From assembly GCA_037501455.1 (NCBI GenBank), contig CM074863.1, positions 14,752,001 to 14,816,000 on the forward strand: DNA of 64,000 bases, in the 5' to 3' direction. This document shows, piece after piece, positions 51,909-62,777 of this stretch (positions within the stretch are counted from its first letter, which is position 1; every line of letters starts with the position of its first letter). The translations under genes were made by a program, and so were the position numbers. This stretch comes from Lantana camara. Lineage: Eukaryota; Streptophyta; Magnoliopsida; Lamiales; Verbenaceae. A model generated the notes under the pieces. That model saw only the letters and a program-made list of their open reading frames with translations. It searched no databases and was not told where the DNA came from.

Positions 51909-52179
51909 ATGAGTAGCTGTGTAAAACAAAAAACAGAGCTAAATACAACACCACTACTGGTTCTTCTTCTTCTTCATGGATTTGATAGGTTAGTTTTGTT
52001 AATTTTATTTTTTTTTATCAGAAAATTGCTATCTTTTATCAGTGGTGAAGGCTCATGACTTCTCATCCTTCAGCTCATGTCCAGAATTGAGATATGCACT
52101 TCCTTTGTTCGAGGAGGCAGGATTTGAGACATGGGCAGTTGATATCCTTGGATTGGATGGGGATTATCTGATTTAGGCA
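51909..52179 (+). pseudogene. Alpha/beta-hydrolase exon remnants, copy 1
   Basis: Exon A 51909-51988 encodes LLVLLLLHGFD and ends in a GT donor. Exon B starts at 52074 after cttcag and continues in frame as SSCPELRYALPLFEEAG, then FETWAVDILG. This is the N-terminal oxyanion-hole region of plant alpha/beta-hydrolase-fold proteins (VVLLHGFDSSC...EWRY...LEEAG). The family residue His of HG is kept only in this copy. A 5-bp tandem duplication (ttggattgga) shifts the frame just after DILG, and the exon-end donor reads gcaag, not gtaag. The nucleophile and later domains are absent. Confidence 0.7.
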
Positions 52180-52311
52180 AGTTTTCTTAATTAATTAAGG
52201 GTTTATTATTATTTTTTTCACCCCAACCTTTTTTTTCATTTTTTGCCCAAGAAAACTTAAGAAATAACAATGAAAACAAATGCAACATCCAGACACAACA
52301 AGTCTTGGACA

Positions 52312-52570
52312 TGGTGAGTCCAAAAACACAGACATGTTGCTGCAATTTCTTCAATTCTTTCAATCTCTTTGTGGTAGCTCTCTATACCTTTGACTAGGAA
52401 CTGGAGGTTGAATCCAGTCAGGTAGATACCTGGTATCTTCTGCTTTGCTCTTTCTCTTGTTCGACATATCATCAGGTTCTTATGTTTCGCCTTCAAGTGA
52501 ATGAATGGCATAAGCGGTTGATGCAACTGCATGTGGGGAGTCGAGGTCGTTGAAATCATCATCCACGGCT
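52312..52570 (-). pseudogene. Remorin-like remnant, copy 2
   Basis: Same fragment as copy 1, with a one-base insertion near 52563 (atcatcatcca) that breaks the N-terminal frame, plus several substitutions. It is the most diverged of the five. Confidence 0.38.
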
Positions 52571-53362
52571 CATTTGTCTGAGTGCGTTTGCTTCATAGTT
52601 TCTTATTTCAGATTTATAAGGTTCCTGTGTTGTAATACATTGGTGGTTATTTATAGGAGAAGCTGAAGAAAGTAGAACTTGATAAGGTTTATGAATTGGC
52701 GATATTATTCTTAGCAGGAAAGAACAACTTTTATGTTATTATATAAAACCTGGAATGAAAGCATACTTTTCTACCTCTTACTGATCACTTTTTAGGAAAG
52801 ATTATATAATTCCTTTTAGAATCTATGTTTGTACAATGTATTTATTTTATTTTGTGTTGTATTATATTTGAGTTATATATTGAGGCAAAATGAATGAATT
52901 TGTTCGCAGATTGGTTTATTGAGACTGCAATTACAAGACAAAGCAATATTGGTGACGATTAACAGAAAGCTGTAAAACCAACTTCTAGAATTGAGAGACT
53001 GTCTGTTCAGGTAATGCTTCAATCGGGGCAAAATATGTCAATTTTTGTGGTGTAACTGGATTCTGGCGCATGCTTAACTTACTGGGTATTTCCTGAAATT
53101 TTATCTTTTTTATTTCTTCGTTAGAACTGTGTAGTTGCTGTACAGTCTGTTGCATGTTTGATTTATGTTTTTTTTGTTCGAATAAAATGTTATTTACTGT
53201 AGTTCTTTCTTGAATAGGGGGAGATAATGTACAGTTTTCTTGCACTGTTCTTTTATGAGCTTTGGATTCTAATAGTAGTTTCTTAGTGAAGTCCAAAATC
53301 TGAATTAACCGAGAAGTGTTCCTCTCTCTCTACAGCTAACTTTGTCAAAGTCGTCGTGCATC

Positions 53363-53633
53363 ATGAGTAGCCGTGTAAAACCAAAAACACCGCTAAATAC
53401 AACACCACTACTGGTTCTTCTTCTTCTTCGTGGATTTGATAGGTTAGTTTTGTTAAATTTATTCGTTTTTTTTTTTAGAAAATTGCTATCTTTTATCAGT
53501 GGTGAAGGCTCGTGACTTCTCATCCTTCAGCTCATGTCCAGAATTGAGATATGCACTTCCTTTGTTCGAGGAGACAGGATTTGAGACATGGGCAGTTGAT
53601 ATCCTTGGATTGGATGGGGATTCTCTGATTTAG
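53363..53633 (+). pseudogene. Alpha/beta-hydrolase exon remnants, copy 2
   Basis: Exon A 53363-53442, exon B 53531-53633. HG has become RG (cat to cgt). The same 5-bp duplication and frameshift as in copy 1 are present. Confidence 0.68.
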
Positions 53634-53776
53634 GCAAGTTTTCTTAATTAATTAAGGGTTTATTATTATTTTTTTCACCCCAACCTTTTTTTTCATTTTT
53701 CGCCCAAGAAAACTTAAGTAATAACAATGAAAACAAATGCAGCATCCAGACACAGCAAGTCTTGGACATAGTGAGT

Positions 53777-54029
53777 TCAAAAACACAGACATGTTGCTGC
53801 AATTTCTTCAATTCTTTCAATCTCTTTGTGGTAGCTCTCTATACCTTTGATTAGGACCTGGAGGTAGAATCTAGTCAGGTAGATACCTGGTATCTTCTGC
53901 TTTGCTCTTTCTCTTATTCGACATATCATCAGGTTCTTAAGTTTCGCCTTCAAGTGAATGAATGACATAAGCGGTTGATGCAACTGCATGTGGGGAGTCG
54001 AGGTCGTTGAAATCATCATCACGGCTCAT
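53777..54029 (-). pseudogene. Remorin-like remnant, copy 3
   Basis: Variant pattern (SFIHLKAK, ICRIRERAK, QVLIKG in the third frame) is shared with copy 5 and not with its neighbours. Confidence 0.38.
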
Positions 54030-54818
54030 TTGTCTGAGTGTGTTTGCTTCATAGTTTCATATTTCAGATTTATAAGGTTCCTGTGTTGTAATACGTTGGT
54101 GGTTATTTATAGGAGAAGCAGAAGAAAGTAGAACTTGATGAGGTTTATGAATTGGCGATATTATTCTTAGCAGGAAAGAACAACTTTTATGTTATTATAT
54201 AAAACCTGGAATGAAATCATACTTTTCTACCTCTTACTGATCACTTTTTAGGAAAGATTATATAATTCCTTTTAGAATCTATGTTTGTACAATGTATTTA
54301 TTTTATTTTGTGTTGTATTATATTTGAGTTATATATTGCGGCAAAATGAATGAATTTGTTCGCAGATTAGTTTATTGAGACTGCAATTACAAGACAAAGC
54401 AATATTGGTGACGATTAACAGAAAGCTGTAAAACCAACTTCTAGAATTGAGAGACTGTCTGTTCAGGTAATGCTTCAATCGGGGCAAAATATGTCAATTT
54501 TTGTGGTGTAACTGGATTCTGGCGCATGCTTAACTTACTGGGTATTTCCGGAAATTTTATCTTTTTTATTTCTTCGTTAGAACTGTGTAGTTGCTGTACA
54601 GTCTGTTGCATGTTTGATTTAGGTTTTTTTTGTTCGAATAAAATGTTATTTACTGTAGTTCTTTCTTGAATAGGGGGAGAAAATATACAGTTTTCTTGCA
54701 CTGTTCTTTTATGAGCTTTGGATTCTAATAGTAGTTTCTTAGTGAAGTCCAAAATCTGAAATAACCGAGAAGTGTTCCTCTCTCTCTATAGCTAACTTTG
54801 TCAAAGTCGTCGTGCATC

Positions 54819-55089
54819 ATGAGTAGCCGTGTAAAACCAAAAACACCGCTAAATACAACACCACTACTGGTTCTTCTTCTTCTTCGTGGATTTGATAGGT
54901 TAGTTTTGTTAAATTTATTCGTTTTTTTTTTAAGAAAATTGCTATCTTTTATCAGTGGTGAAGGCTCATGACTTCTCATCCTTCAGCTCATGTCCAGAAT
55001 TGAGATATGCACTTCCCTTGTTCGAGGAGGCAGGATTTGAGACATGGGCAGTTGATATCCTTGGATTGGATGGGGATTCTCTGATTTAG
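54819..55089 (+). pseudogene. Alpha/beta-hydrolase exon remnants, copy 3
   Basis: Exon A 54819-54898, exon B 54987-55089. RG variant and the shared 5-bp frameshift duplication. Confidence 0.68.
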
Positions 55090-55232
55090 GCAAGTTTTCT
55101 TAATTAATTAAGGGTTTATTATTATTTTTTTCACCCCAACCTTTTTTTTCATTTTTCGCCCAAGAAAACTTAAGTAATAACAATGAAAACAAATGCAGCA
55201 CCCAGACACAGCAAGTCTTGGACATGGTGAGT

Positions 55233-55485
55233 TCAAAAACACAGACATGTTGCTACAATTTCTTCAATTCTTTCAATCTCTTTGTGGTAGCTCTCTATAC
55301 CTTTGACTAGGAGCTGGAGGTAGAATCTAGTCAGGTAGATACCTGGTATCTTCTGCTTCGCTCTTTCTCTTGTTCGACATATCATCAGGTTCTTAAGTTT
55401 CGCCTTCAAGTGAAAGAATGGCATAAGCGGTTGATGCAACTGCATGTGGGGAGTCGAGGTCGTTGAAATCATCATCACGGCTCAT
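55233..55485 (-). pseudogene. Remorin-like remnant, copy 4
   Basis: Nearly identical to copy 1 (PFFHLKAKLKN, QLLVKG pattern). Confidence 0.38.
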
Positions 55486-56274
55486 TTGTCTGAGTGTGTT
55501 TGCTTCATAGTTTCATATTTCAGATTTATAAGGTTCCTGTGTTGTAATACGTTGGTGGTTATTTATAGGAGAAGCAGAAGAAAGTAGAACTTGATAAGGT
55601 TTATGAATTGACGATATTATTCTTGGCAGGAAAGAACAGCTTTTATGTTATTATATAAAACTTGGAATGAAAGCATACTTTTCTTCCTCTTACTGATCAC
55701 TTTTTAGGAAAGATTATATAATTCCTTTTAGAATCTATGTTTGTACAATGTATTTATTTTATTTTGTGTTGTATTATATTTGAGTTATATATTGCGGCAA
55801 AATGAATGAATTTGTTCGCAGATTGGTTTATTGAGACTGCAATTACAAGACAAAGCAATATTGGTGACGATTAATAGAAAGTTGTAAAACCAACTTCTAG
55901 AATTGAGAGACTGTCTGTTCAGGTAATGCTTCAATCGGGGCAAAATATGTCAATTTTTGTGGTGTAACTGGATTCTGGCGCATGCTTAACTTACTGGGTA
56001 TTTCCTGAAATTTTATCTTTTTTATTTCTTCGTTAGAACTGTGTAGTTGTTGTACAGTCTGTTGCATGTTGGATTTATGTTTTTTTTGTTCGAATAAAAT
56101 GTTATTTACTGTAGTTCTTTCTTGAATAGGGGGAGATAATGTACAGTTTTCTTGCACTGTTCTTTTATGAGCTTTGGATTCTAATAGTAGTTTCTTAGTG
56201 AAGTCCAAAATCTGAATTAACCGAGAAGTGTTCCTCTCTCTCTACAGCTAACTTTGTCAAAGTCGTCGTGCATC

Positions 56275-56543
56275 ATGAGTAGCCGTGTAAAACCAAAAAC
56301 ACCGCTAAATACAACACCACTACTGGTTCTTCTTCTTCTTCGTGGATTTGATAGGTTAGTTTTGTTAAATTTATTCGTTTTTTTTTAGAAAATTGTTATC
56401 TTTTATCAGTGGTGAAGGCTCATGACTTCTCATCCTTCAGCTCATGTCCAGAATTGAGATATGCACTTCCTTTGTTCGAGGAGACAGGATTTGAGACATG
56501 GGCAGTTGATATCCTTGGATTGGATGGGGATTCTCTGATTTAG
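56275..56543 (+). pseudogene. Alpha/beta-hydrolase exon remnants, copy 4
   Basis: Exon A 56275-56354, exon B 56441-56543. RG variant and the same frameshift. The array breaks off before the corresponding part of copy 5. Confidence 0.68.
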
Positions 56544-56686
56544 GCAAGTTTTCTTAATTAATTAAGGGTTTATTATTATTTTTTTCACCCCAACCTTTTT
56601 TTTCATTTTTCGCCCAAGAAAACTTAAGTAATAACAATGAAAACAAATGCAGCATCCAGACACAGCAAGTCTTGGACATGGTGAGT

Positions 56687-56939
56687 TCAAAAACACAGAC
56701 ATGTTGCTGCAATTTCTTCAATTCTTTCAATCTCTTTGTGGTAGCTCTCTATACCTTTGATTAGGACCTGGAGGTAGAATCTAGTCAGGTAGATACCTGG
56801 TATCTTCTGCTTTGCTCTTTCTCTTATTCGACATATCATCAGGTTCTTAAGTTTCGCCTTCAAGTGAATGAATGACATAAGCTGTTGATGCAACTGCATG
56901 TGGGGAGTCGAGGTCGTTGAAATCATCATCACGGCTCAT
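56687..56939 (-). pseudogene. Remorin-like remnant, copy 5
   Basis: Shares the copy-3 variant pattern. Downstream, this copy shares second-half variants with copy 1 (for example gtgtaattggattctgg). Confidence 0.38.
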
Positions 56940-57648
56940 TTGTCTGAGTGTGTTTGCTTCATAGTTTCATATTTCAGATTTATAAGGTTCCTGTGTTGTA
57001 ATACGTTGGTGGTTATTTATAGGAGAAGCAGAAGAAAGTAGAACTTGATGAGGTTTATGAATTGGCGATATTATTCTTAGCAGGAAAGAACAACTTTTAT
57101 GTTATTATATAAAACCTGGAATGAAAGCATACTTTTCTTCCTCTTACTGATCACTTTTTAGGAAAGATTATATAATTCCTTTTAGAATCTATGTTTGTAC
57201 AATGTATTTATTTTATTTTGTGTTGTATTATATTTGAGTTATATATTGCGGCAAAATGAATGAATTTGTTCGCAGATTGGTTTATTGAGACTGCAATTAC
57301 AAGACAAAGCAATATTGGTGACGATTAACCGAAAGTTGTAAAACCAACTTCTAGAATTGAGAGACTGTCTGTTCAGATAATGTTTCAATCGGGGCAAAAT
57401 ATGTCGATTTTTATGGTGTAATTGGATTCTGGCGCATGCTTAACTTACTGGGTATTTCCTGAAATTTTATCTTTTTTATTTCTTCGTTAGAACTGTGTAG
57501 TTGCTGTACAGTCTGTTGCATGTTTGATTTATGGTTTTTTTGTTCGAATAAAGTGTTATTTACTGTAGTTCTTTCTTGAATAGGGGGAGATAATGTACAG
57601 TTTTCTTGCACTGTTCTTTTATGAGCTTTGGATTCTAATGGTAGTTTC

Positions 57649-58699
57649 AATATCTAAGTGTCCGTGTTTCTGGAACAGGACACCTCTCCCTGGATGCCCT
57701 TTAACGTACCAACACACCCTGAATGTTGCGTCCAAGTGCTCTTTCTGAGGTCGATGCATGAACTGACTTAGAACTCCAACTGCATAAGCTATATCTGGTC
57801 GAGTGTGTGACAGATAGATTAGCTTCCCAATTAGCCGTTGGTACTGTCCTTTATCTGCCTCCTCTGCCCCTTCTGTCATCTACAATCCATGGTTGACAAC
57901 CATCGGAGTGTCCATAGGCTTACATTCCAGGAGTCCAATTTCAGCCAAAAGATCAAGGACGAATTTTCTCTGTGAGATAAAAATGCCTTGTCTAGATCTC
58001 AGTACTTCTATCCCTAGGAAGTATTTTAGCTTTCCTAAATCCTTCATCTCAAATTCCCGGAGCAAGCTTTCTCTTAGTAGCCCAATCTCCTCGGTGTCAT
58101 CCCCTGTGATGATCATATCGTCCACGTAGATGATGAGGTACGTGACCAATCCGTTCCTTCTCTTAAGGAATAGCGTGTGATCTGACTTACTCTGCTCATA
58201 GCCGTATCCTTTCATGGCAGTGGTAAACGTCCCAAACCACGTGCGAGGCGACTGCTTCAACCCATACAGAGCTTTCTTTAACCTACATAGTTCCTGGTTC
58301 CCGAATCCACTCGTAAACCCTGGTGGGGGTTCCATGTATACCTCATCCCTGAGTTCCCCATGTAAAAAGGCATTCTTAACATCAAACTGGTGTAGCTTCC
58401 ACCCCTCGGTTTGCTGCTATCGAAAAAAGTACCCTGATTGTGTCTATCTTCGCCACTGGAGAAAAAGTCTCTGAATAGTCAATGTCGTAGGTCTGGGTGT
58501 ATCCTTTTGCCACTAACCTGGCTTTATACCTCTCAACACTTCCGTCTGCCTTGTGTTTTATGGTGAACACCCATCTGCACCCTACTACCTTCTTTCCCTG
58601 TGGGAGTATGCATTTTTCCCATGTCTTATTCTTCTCAAGTGCTTCTACCTCAATGACCATGGCCCGAATCCACTTCTCATCTGTGAGTGCCTCCTCCAC
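57649..58699 (-). pseudogene. Copia B reverse transcriptase / RNase H start
   Basis: From 58699 downwards: the pre-RT segment with [38 protein letters not shown] and [13 protein letters not shown]. Next come RLKKALYGLKQSPRTWF, the intact catalytic box YLIIYVDDMIITGDD, FEMKDLGKLKYFLGIEV, and then YLSHTRPDIAYAVGVLSQFM leading into RNase H. It stops after KHGHLDIE, where the family continues into the RNase H core. There is one frame change around 58382 and a stop at about 57880. The YVDDM box is intact, in contrast to Copia A. Confidence 0.88.
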
Positions 58700-59167
58700 C
58701 TTACTCGGAACAGAGGCCGAATAAACCGACGTGGCATATGCTTTGGCCTACCGAGACAGGTTCCCTTTCACTAGGTCAGCTACTGGGTATTTAGAGGCCT
58801 TGCCTCCGTAGTCTGGCTCATACCTCCTTGGAGGTACCCCCCCTATTAGCCCTTGGTGGTAACACATATCTGGCCCTCTACACTGATTCTCCTTGTACCT
58901 CCCCCTGTACCTGTTCCTCACTTTCCTCAGACTCACCATCATGTCCTGCACTGTTAGATTCACCTTGAACAGAAGAAACAATACTACTAGTGGAGTCACA
59001 ACTTCGTACCTCAGGATTATCAGTCTGAATGATTGGGCTGGGAGTGGGTGGAGTGTGTGGGCGTTGTACTGTGGGACTGGCCGGCTTGGTGGTTCTGCCT
59101 ACTTGCTCTGTTAGGACCGTGTCTGGCCAAGAGAGTGTTAACCAACCTAGTGGGTCCTGCTGCTGAT

Positions 59168-59204
59168 CCCCCCCCCCCCCCCCCCCGCGCGCGCGCGCGC
59201 GCGC
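59168..59204. repeat. Poly-C followed by (GC)n tract
   Basis: Nineteen C residues then about nine GC dinucleotides, in an otherwise ordinary Copia spacer. Such a tract is rare in plant DNA. It may form G-quadruplex/Z-DNA-like structures or be a sequencing or gap-filling artefact. Confidence 0.9.
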
Positions 59205-59380
59205 CCCGGCGGCCGTCCGCTAGGTTGGGTGAAGTAGTATTCGGTCTCAAGAAAAGTACAATCCATGGTCGTGTACAAGCGCCAGGTGGGCGGATGATAA
59301 CACCGATACCCTTTTTGGTTAACCCCATATCCCACAAACACACACTTGAGAGAGCAAGGATCAAGTTTAGTACGATCAGA

Positions 59381-60500
59381 TCAGGGAATATGAACGAAGA
59401 CTGAACACCCAAAGACCCGAGGAGGGAGGACAAAGGAGGAAGGTATGCTAACTTCACTGCTAAGAACCTGCAAGGGGGTTTTAAGGTCTAGCGCTTTAGT
59501 TGTTAAACGATTGACCAAGTATACAGAGGTAGCAACAGCTTCGAGCCAAAGAAATTTAGGGCACTGAGACTCAAGCATAAGGGCTCTAGATATTTCAAGA
59601 AGTTGGCGATTTTTTCGTTCAGCTACTCCATTTTGTTGTGGGGTGTGTGGACAAGAAGTTTGGTGAACCAACCCATGTTGTTTGAAGAAAAGTTAAAGAG
59701 TGGAATTAACATATTCCCCCCCCCCCCCCTCTTATCTGATCGAAGGATTTGTATTTGGGTTTTATACTGTGTTTGGACTAGTTTAAAGAGTTCCACAAAC
59801 TTCAGAGGGACATCAGACTTATTCTTGAGAAAGTAAATCCACATCATACGAAAGCAATCATCCACAAACAAAATAAAATATTTAAAACCATGCTCACTAG
59901 CATTCGAGGCCGGGCCCTACACGTCCGAATGAATAAAGGAAAACACACTTTTAGCTCTAGAGTTTGATAAAGGAAAAGACTGTCTATGACTTTTTGAGAG
60001 TAAACAAGTCTCACATGACAAACTACTGTTCTGAGAAAAACTTTTGGAAATAAAAACTGAAGATATCCCAAAGATGGGTGACCTAACCGACGATGCCATA
60101 ACCACTGTTGGCGGTTCACAGTCCCGTGAGCAAGCGCTGCAGTTCCTTGTTGAGCCACCTCGTCCACATAGTACAGCCCGTCTCGTTCAGTACCACGCCC
60201 AATCACTCTCCCCGACTGAATATCCTGTAGAAGACAAAAGGTAGGGAACATCAACACGACACAGTTCAACTCCTTCGTAACATGGCTAATAGAGAGCAAT
60301 TTGTGAGACAAATTCGGTACATAAAGACAGTGTTTTAGTTTCAATATGGGAGATATTTCTATAGTCCCCGTCCCGTGGACCGAGGAAAAATCCCCATTGG
60401 CACTTTGAATGAACTTCTTTTTAATGGTAGTATAGTCCACGAGATCATTCCGCTCGTATGTCATCGTATCGGTGGCACCGCAATCAAAAATCCAACACCT
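59381..60500 (-). pseudogene. Copia B GAG-pre-integrase and integrase remnants
   Basis: WIFDCGATDTMTYERNDL is the protease/GAG-pre-integrase side, with CGAT where DSGAT is usual. LYVPNLSHKLLSISHVTKEL and LWHRRLGHPSLGYL follow, then a shifted frame with CETCLLSKSHRQSFPLS and a stop near 59920. Integrase pieces are FVDDCFRMMWIYFLKNKSDV and TPQQNGVAERKNRQLLE. A poly-C run at 59716-59729 disrupts the frame near ILRSDKRG. Not functional. Confidence 0.85.
59716..59729. repeat. Poly-C run in integrase remnant
   Basis: Fourteen consecutive C residues inside the integrase frame, coding poly-Gly on minus. Confidence 0.9.
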
Positions 60501-60814
60501 ATTTTTGTGTGTGCTTGTCTGAACTGCTAAACCTGTAGAGTTACTTTTAACAGGGGTACATTTATCACAATTATTACAACAGGGGGGTAAATCGGAATGA
60601 ACAGAATGAGAAGGGGCTGATTTAGAATTAGATGAGAGTGAGGGGCATAAAGGGAATAATTCCCTTTTTTGCCCTATACCTAGCAGTGCCTTTCCATTCT
60701 CACTTCCAGAAGTCGCCGCCGTTCTCGTTTCTTCTCCTTCTCCACTGTTCTCGTCTCCGTCTCTGTCGGAGATTGCAGTCGCGGCCGACGCCGTGCCGTG
60801 CGTTGGCGACCTGG

Positions 60815-60878
60815 AATAATGTATGCAATTTGTTAAAATATTTTGAAAAAATAATGTATGCAATTTGTTAAAATATTT
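60815..60878. repeat. 29-bp direct repeat, 2 copies
   Basis: AATAATGTATGCAATTTGTT-containing 29-bp unit at 60815-60843 and 60850-60878, at the outer edge of Copia B. Confidence 0.9.
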
Positions 60879-61257
60879 AAATTTATAAAAATATACTCTT
60901 TAGACTTAAATATATTCAATATTTCTTTTAATAAGCTAAATAACTGAATGTATATAAAGTACAAACTTATAATTAATTTATATATGCGGGGATTATGTGC
61001 AGCAGTTACTGAATGTGTAGAGTTACTAATATACTAATATAAATAATTAAGGTTAAACCTAAAGGCTAGTATCAAGAATTAAAGAGAGTTGAGAGGAAAA
61101 GAGGATTAAAGATTGATAAAGAACCACGACATTTTTTAAATAATAAAAAATAAATTAATAAATAAAAAGAAATCAAACAAAACAAGCATTAAATATGAGG
61201 TAATTCTAGAACGTGGAGTTCTAATGTAGAATAGTTTACTTGGATTGAATTCAAGGG
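60879..61257. other. AT-rich spacer
   Basis: Between Copia B and the LINE fragment. Nothing recognised. Confidence 0.6.
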
Positions 61258-61260
61258 TAC

Positions 61261-61503
61261 ATGGGAGACCTCGAAATGAACATGAAGATATCGGAGATCA
61301 AGGGGCTGTGTGGAAGAATGGAGGTTAAAATCTCGCATATTTTCCGGGAGGGAAATGCAGCAGCTGACTGGCTCGCGGGACGTGCTGCAGACCAACAGTC
61401 AGATTGGTCCTTTCCGGAGGAGGCCATAGAGCATCGCCTAAGAGGGTTCGCTAGAGTCGATAAATGGGGCTTACCAGCATTCCGATGCAAAAACAACATA
61501 TAG
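61261..61503 (+). pseudogene. LINE-type RNase H (RVT_3) C-terminal fragment
   Basis: Eighty codons including EVKISHIFREGNAAADWLAG, the HxxREGN-x-x-AD-x-LA signature of the plant RNase H domain at the end of LINE ORF2 and of domesticated 'ribonuclease H' relatives. The upstream catalytic acidic residues are missing. It ends at a stop at 61501-61503. Confidence 0.75.
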
Positions 61504-62327
61504 CAAGTGTTTTAATGAGGCAGACGGGAAGCTCAGCTGGTAAGATGAATAAGAGAATGCAGATGCGGTCTCGCCCTACAAGAAGCAGAAAAGGTAATCG
61601 TGATCTTTATGATATTAATACTGTGCATAGGAATAACTATATCTATATTTGTTACATTTATAAATGCTTGATCTCTGCCTTTTGGAAGTGGAATGGTATT
61701 GAGGCAGATTATGGAGGCACTAGCAGCATGTGCAGAATTGGCAATGGGTACTTGATCATTAATTACACAAACACTGATACAATTAAGAGTACCCTTTTTT
61801 ATATTTGGTTGTGTGGGTATAAGTTCTTGATTTTATCCTTTGGGAAGAGGATTGGTACGTTTCTTTTGCAGATTGGGGAACAGATTGGCGAGAGCCATGC
61901 GGATCGTATGGATGATGATAACCTTTCCCTTAGGGGGATAGCATGAAACTATGTAATTGACGGCACGGTACAAATTGTCATTCTTCCTACGAACACCAAT
62001 AAGCATAATTCCAAGGACGCCGGGGCAACTGTTGAGGCCAATCTTTGCCAGGTAGGATCCTCGCTGGAGACTATCGCCGCCCAGGAACCTGGGCGCCTCA
62101 TCATGAGGCCATTTATTGGCCCGTTTCGTGCCTTTGGCAACAGGGATGTTTTGAGCAACGCCTATCAGCTGGAGAACTTTACTAAAGCTCCTGGTTTTAA
62201 TTTCCATGCCACTGTGCACCCCAATCTTGTTGTATTCTTTTCGGGTGGGCATTTTGCTAAGTTTAGTCTCGATGACTTATGGTTGTACTCGCATTGTACT
62301 CTTTCTTGGGTTCGTTCTAATAAATGA
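61464..62327 (+). pseudogene. 288-codon frame with one in-frame TGA
   Basis: One frame runs 61464-62327, interrupted only by TGA at 61944-61946. It overlaps the RNase H frame by 40 nt. The second half (GTVQIVILPTNTNKHNSK to HFAKFSLDDLWLYSHCTL) looks protein-like. I recognise no domain. It lies just before the LINE poly-A, so it may be an ORF-like part of the LINE 3' region or a captured piece. Confidence 0.35.
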
Positions 62328-62410
62328 GGGGAGGGCCTCGTTAAAAACCTCACGTTCCTTTTTTTATAAAAAAAAAAAAAAAACTAGAGGTTTTGAGTCA
62401 TTGAAATATT

Positions 62411-62769
62411 TAGGGCTGTCCACAGGTTGGATTGTAATCAATCAGAAAATTTCGAATCCAAATCTGATAAAAAAAATCTAATAATTATATCCAAATTTAA
62501 ATCCTATAAGATTTGAATTTCTTAACATTTTTTTTGGAAAAAAATAAATATAAATACATAATATTTACCAAAAAAAATATTTAATAAATTATTTATTAAA
62601 TTTATTTAGACTCATTTGAAATATGTTGGCCGAAAATTATTATATACTAAGAGGTGACATATTTCTTTTAAAATAAATAACAAAAGAAAAATTTTTATGG
62701 ATCAGATACGTTAAAATTTGAATTGAATTTAAATCGGATTCGAATTAAATTCGACCATCAACAGCTCTA
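62411..62769. mobile_element. hAT-type MITE
   Basis: A 359-bp element with imperfect ends TAGGGCTGTCCACAGG and (reverse complement) TAGAGCTGTTGATGG. The 8-bp flanks gaaatatt / gacatgtt match at 6 of 8. Ends and duplication length fit the hAT superfamily. It lies directly behind the LINE poly-A. Confidence 0.7.
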
Positions 62770-62777
62770 GACATGTT

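Larger units (their letters stand above)
50847..57648. repeat. Tandem array of 1.45-kb gene-fragment units (4.7 copies)
   Basis: Head-to-tail copies anchored on AGTCTTGG at 50851, 52301, 53758, 55214 and 56668, with periods of 1450, 1457, 1456 and 1454 bp. The last copy is cut at about 57648, where Copia B begins. Copies are nearly identical, differing by scattered substitutions and small indels. Every unit carries a remorin-like remnant (minus strand), and units 1-4 also carry alpha/beta-hydrolase exon remnants (plus strand). Variant patterns are shared by non-adjacent copies: copies 1 and 4 agree in the first half, 3 and 5 agree there too, and copies 1 and 5 agree in the second half. This points to unequal crossing-over or gene conversion. 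Confidence 0.93.
57649..60863 (-). mobile_element. Truncated Ty1/Copia retrotransposon B
   Basis: Minus-strand Copia fragment containing, 5' to 3', the gag-pol junction, GAG-pre-integrase, integrase, RT and the very start of RNase H. The RNase H and 3' LTR are lost at the junction with the tandem array (57648/57649). No 5' LTR or gag zinc knuckle is seen at the other end. Sequence motifs differ from Copia A, so it is another lineage. Frames are broken, and a poly-C/GC tract lies in the integrase-RT spacer. Confidence 0.88.
61258..62386 (+). mobile_element. LINE 3' end (RNase H, 3' region, poly-A)
   Basis: Plus-strand, 5'-truncated non-LTR element. It starts within the C-terminal RNase H domain. 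It continues through a long 3' region and ends at GGGAGGGCCTCGTTAAAAAC, CTCACGTTCC and a poly-A run (62370-62385). The end structure is typical of plant LINEs. No clear target-site duplication was found, so the 5' boundary is approximate. Confidence 0.65.

Noticed and set aside
50870..56932. 81-codon minus frames repeated in all array units as a real small protein
   Set aside because: Their conservation follows from recent tandem duplication. The frame mixes a shifted remorin-like tail, and one copy has a frame-breaking insertion in the adjacent piece.
50847..57648. CRISPR-like or satellite array
   Set aside because: Units are 1.45 kb and gene-derived, without short repeat/spacer structure, in a plant nuclear context.
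61833..62252. Minus-strand 139-codon frame
   Set aside because: Antisense to the LINE-tail frame; no recognisable similarity.
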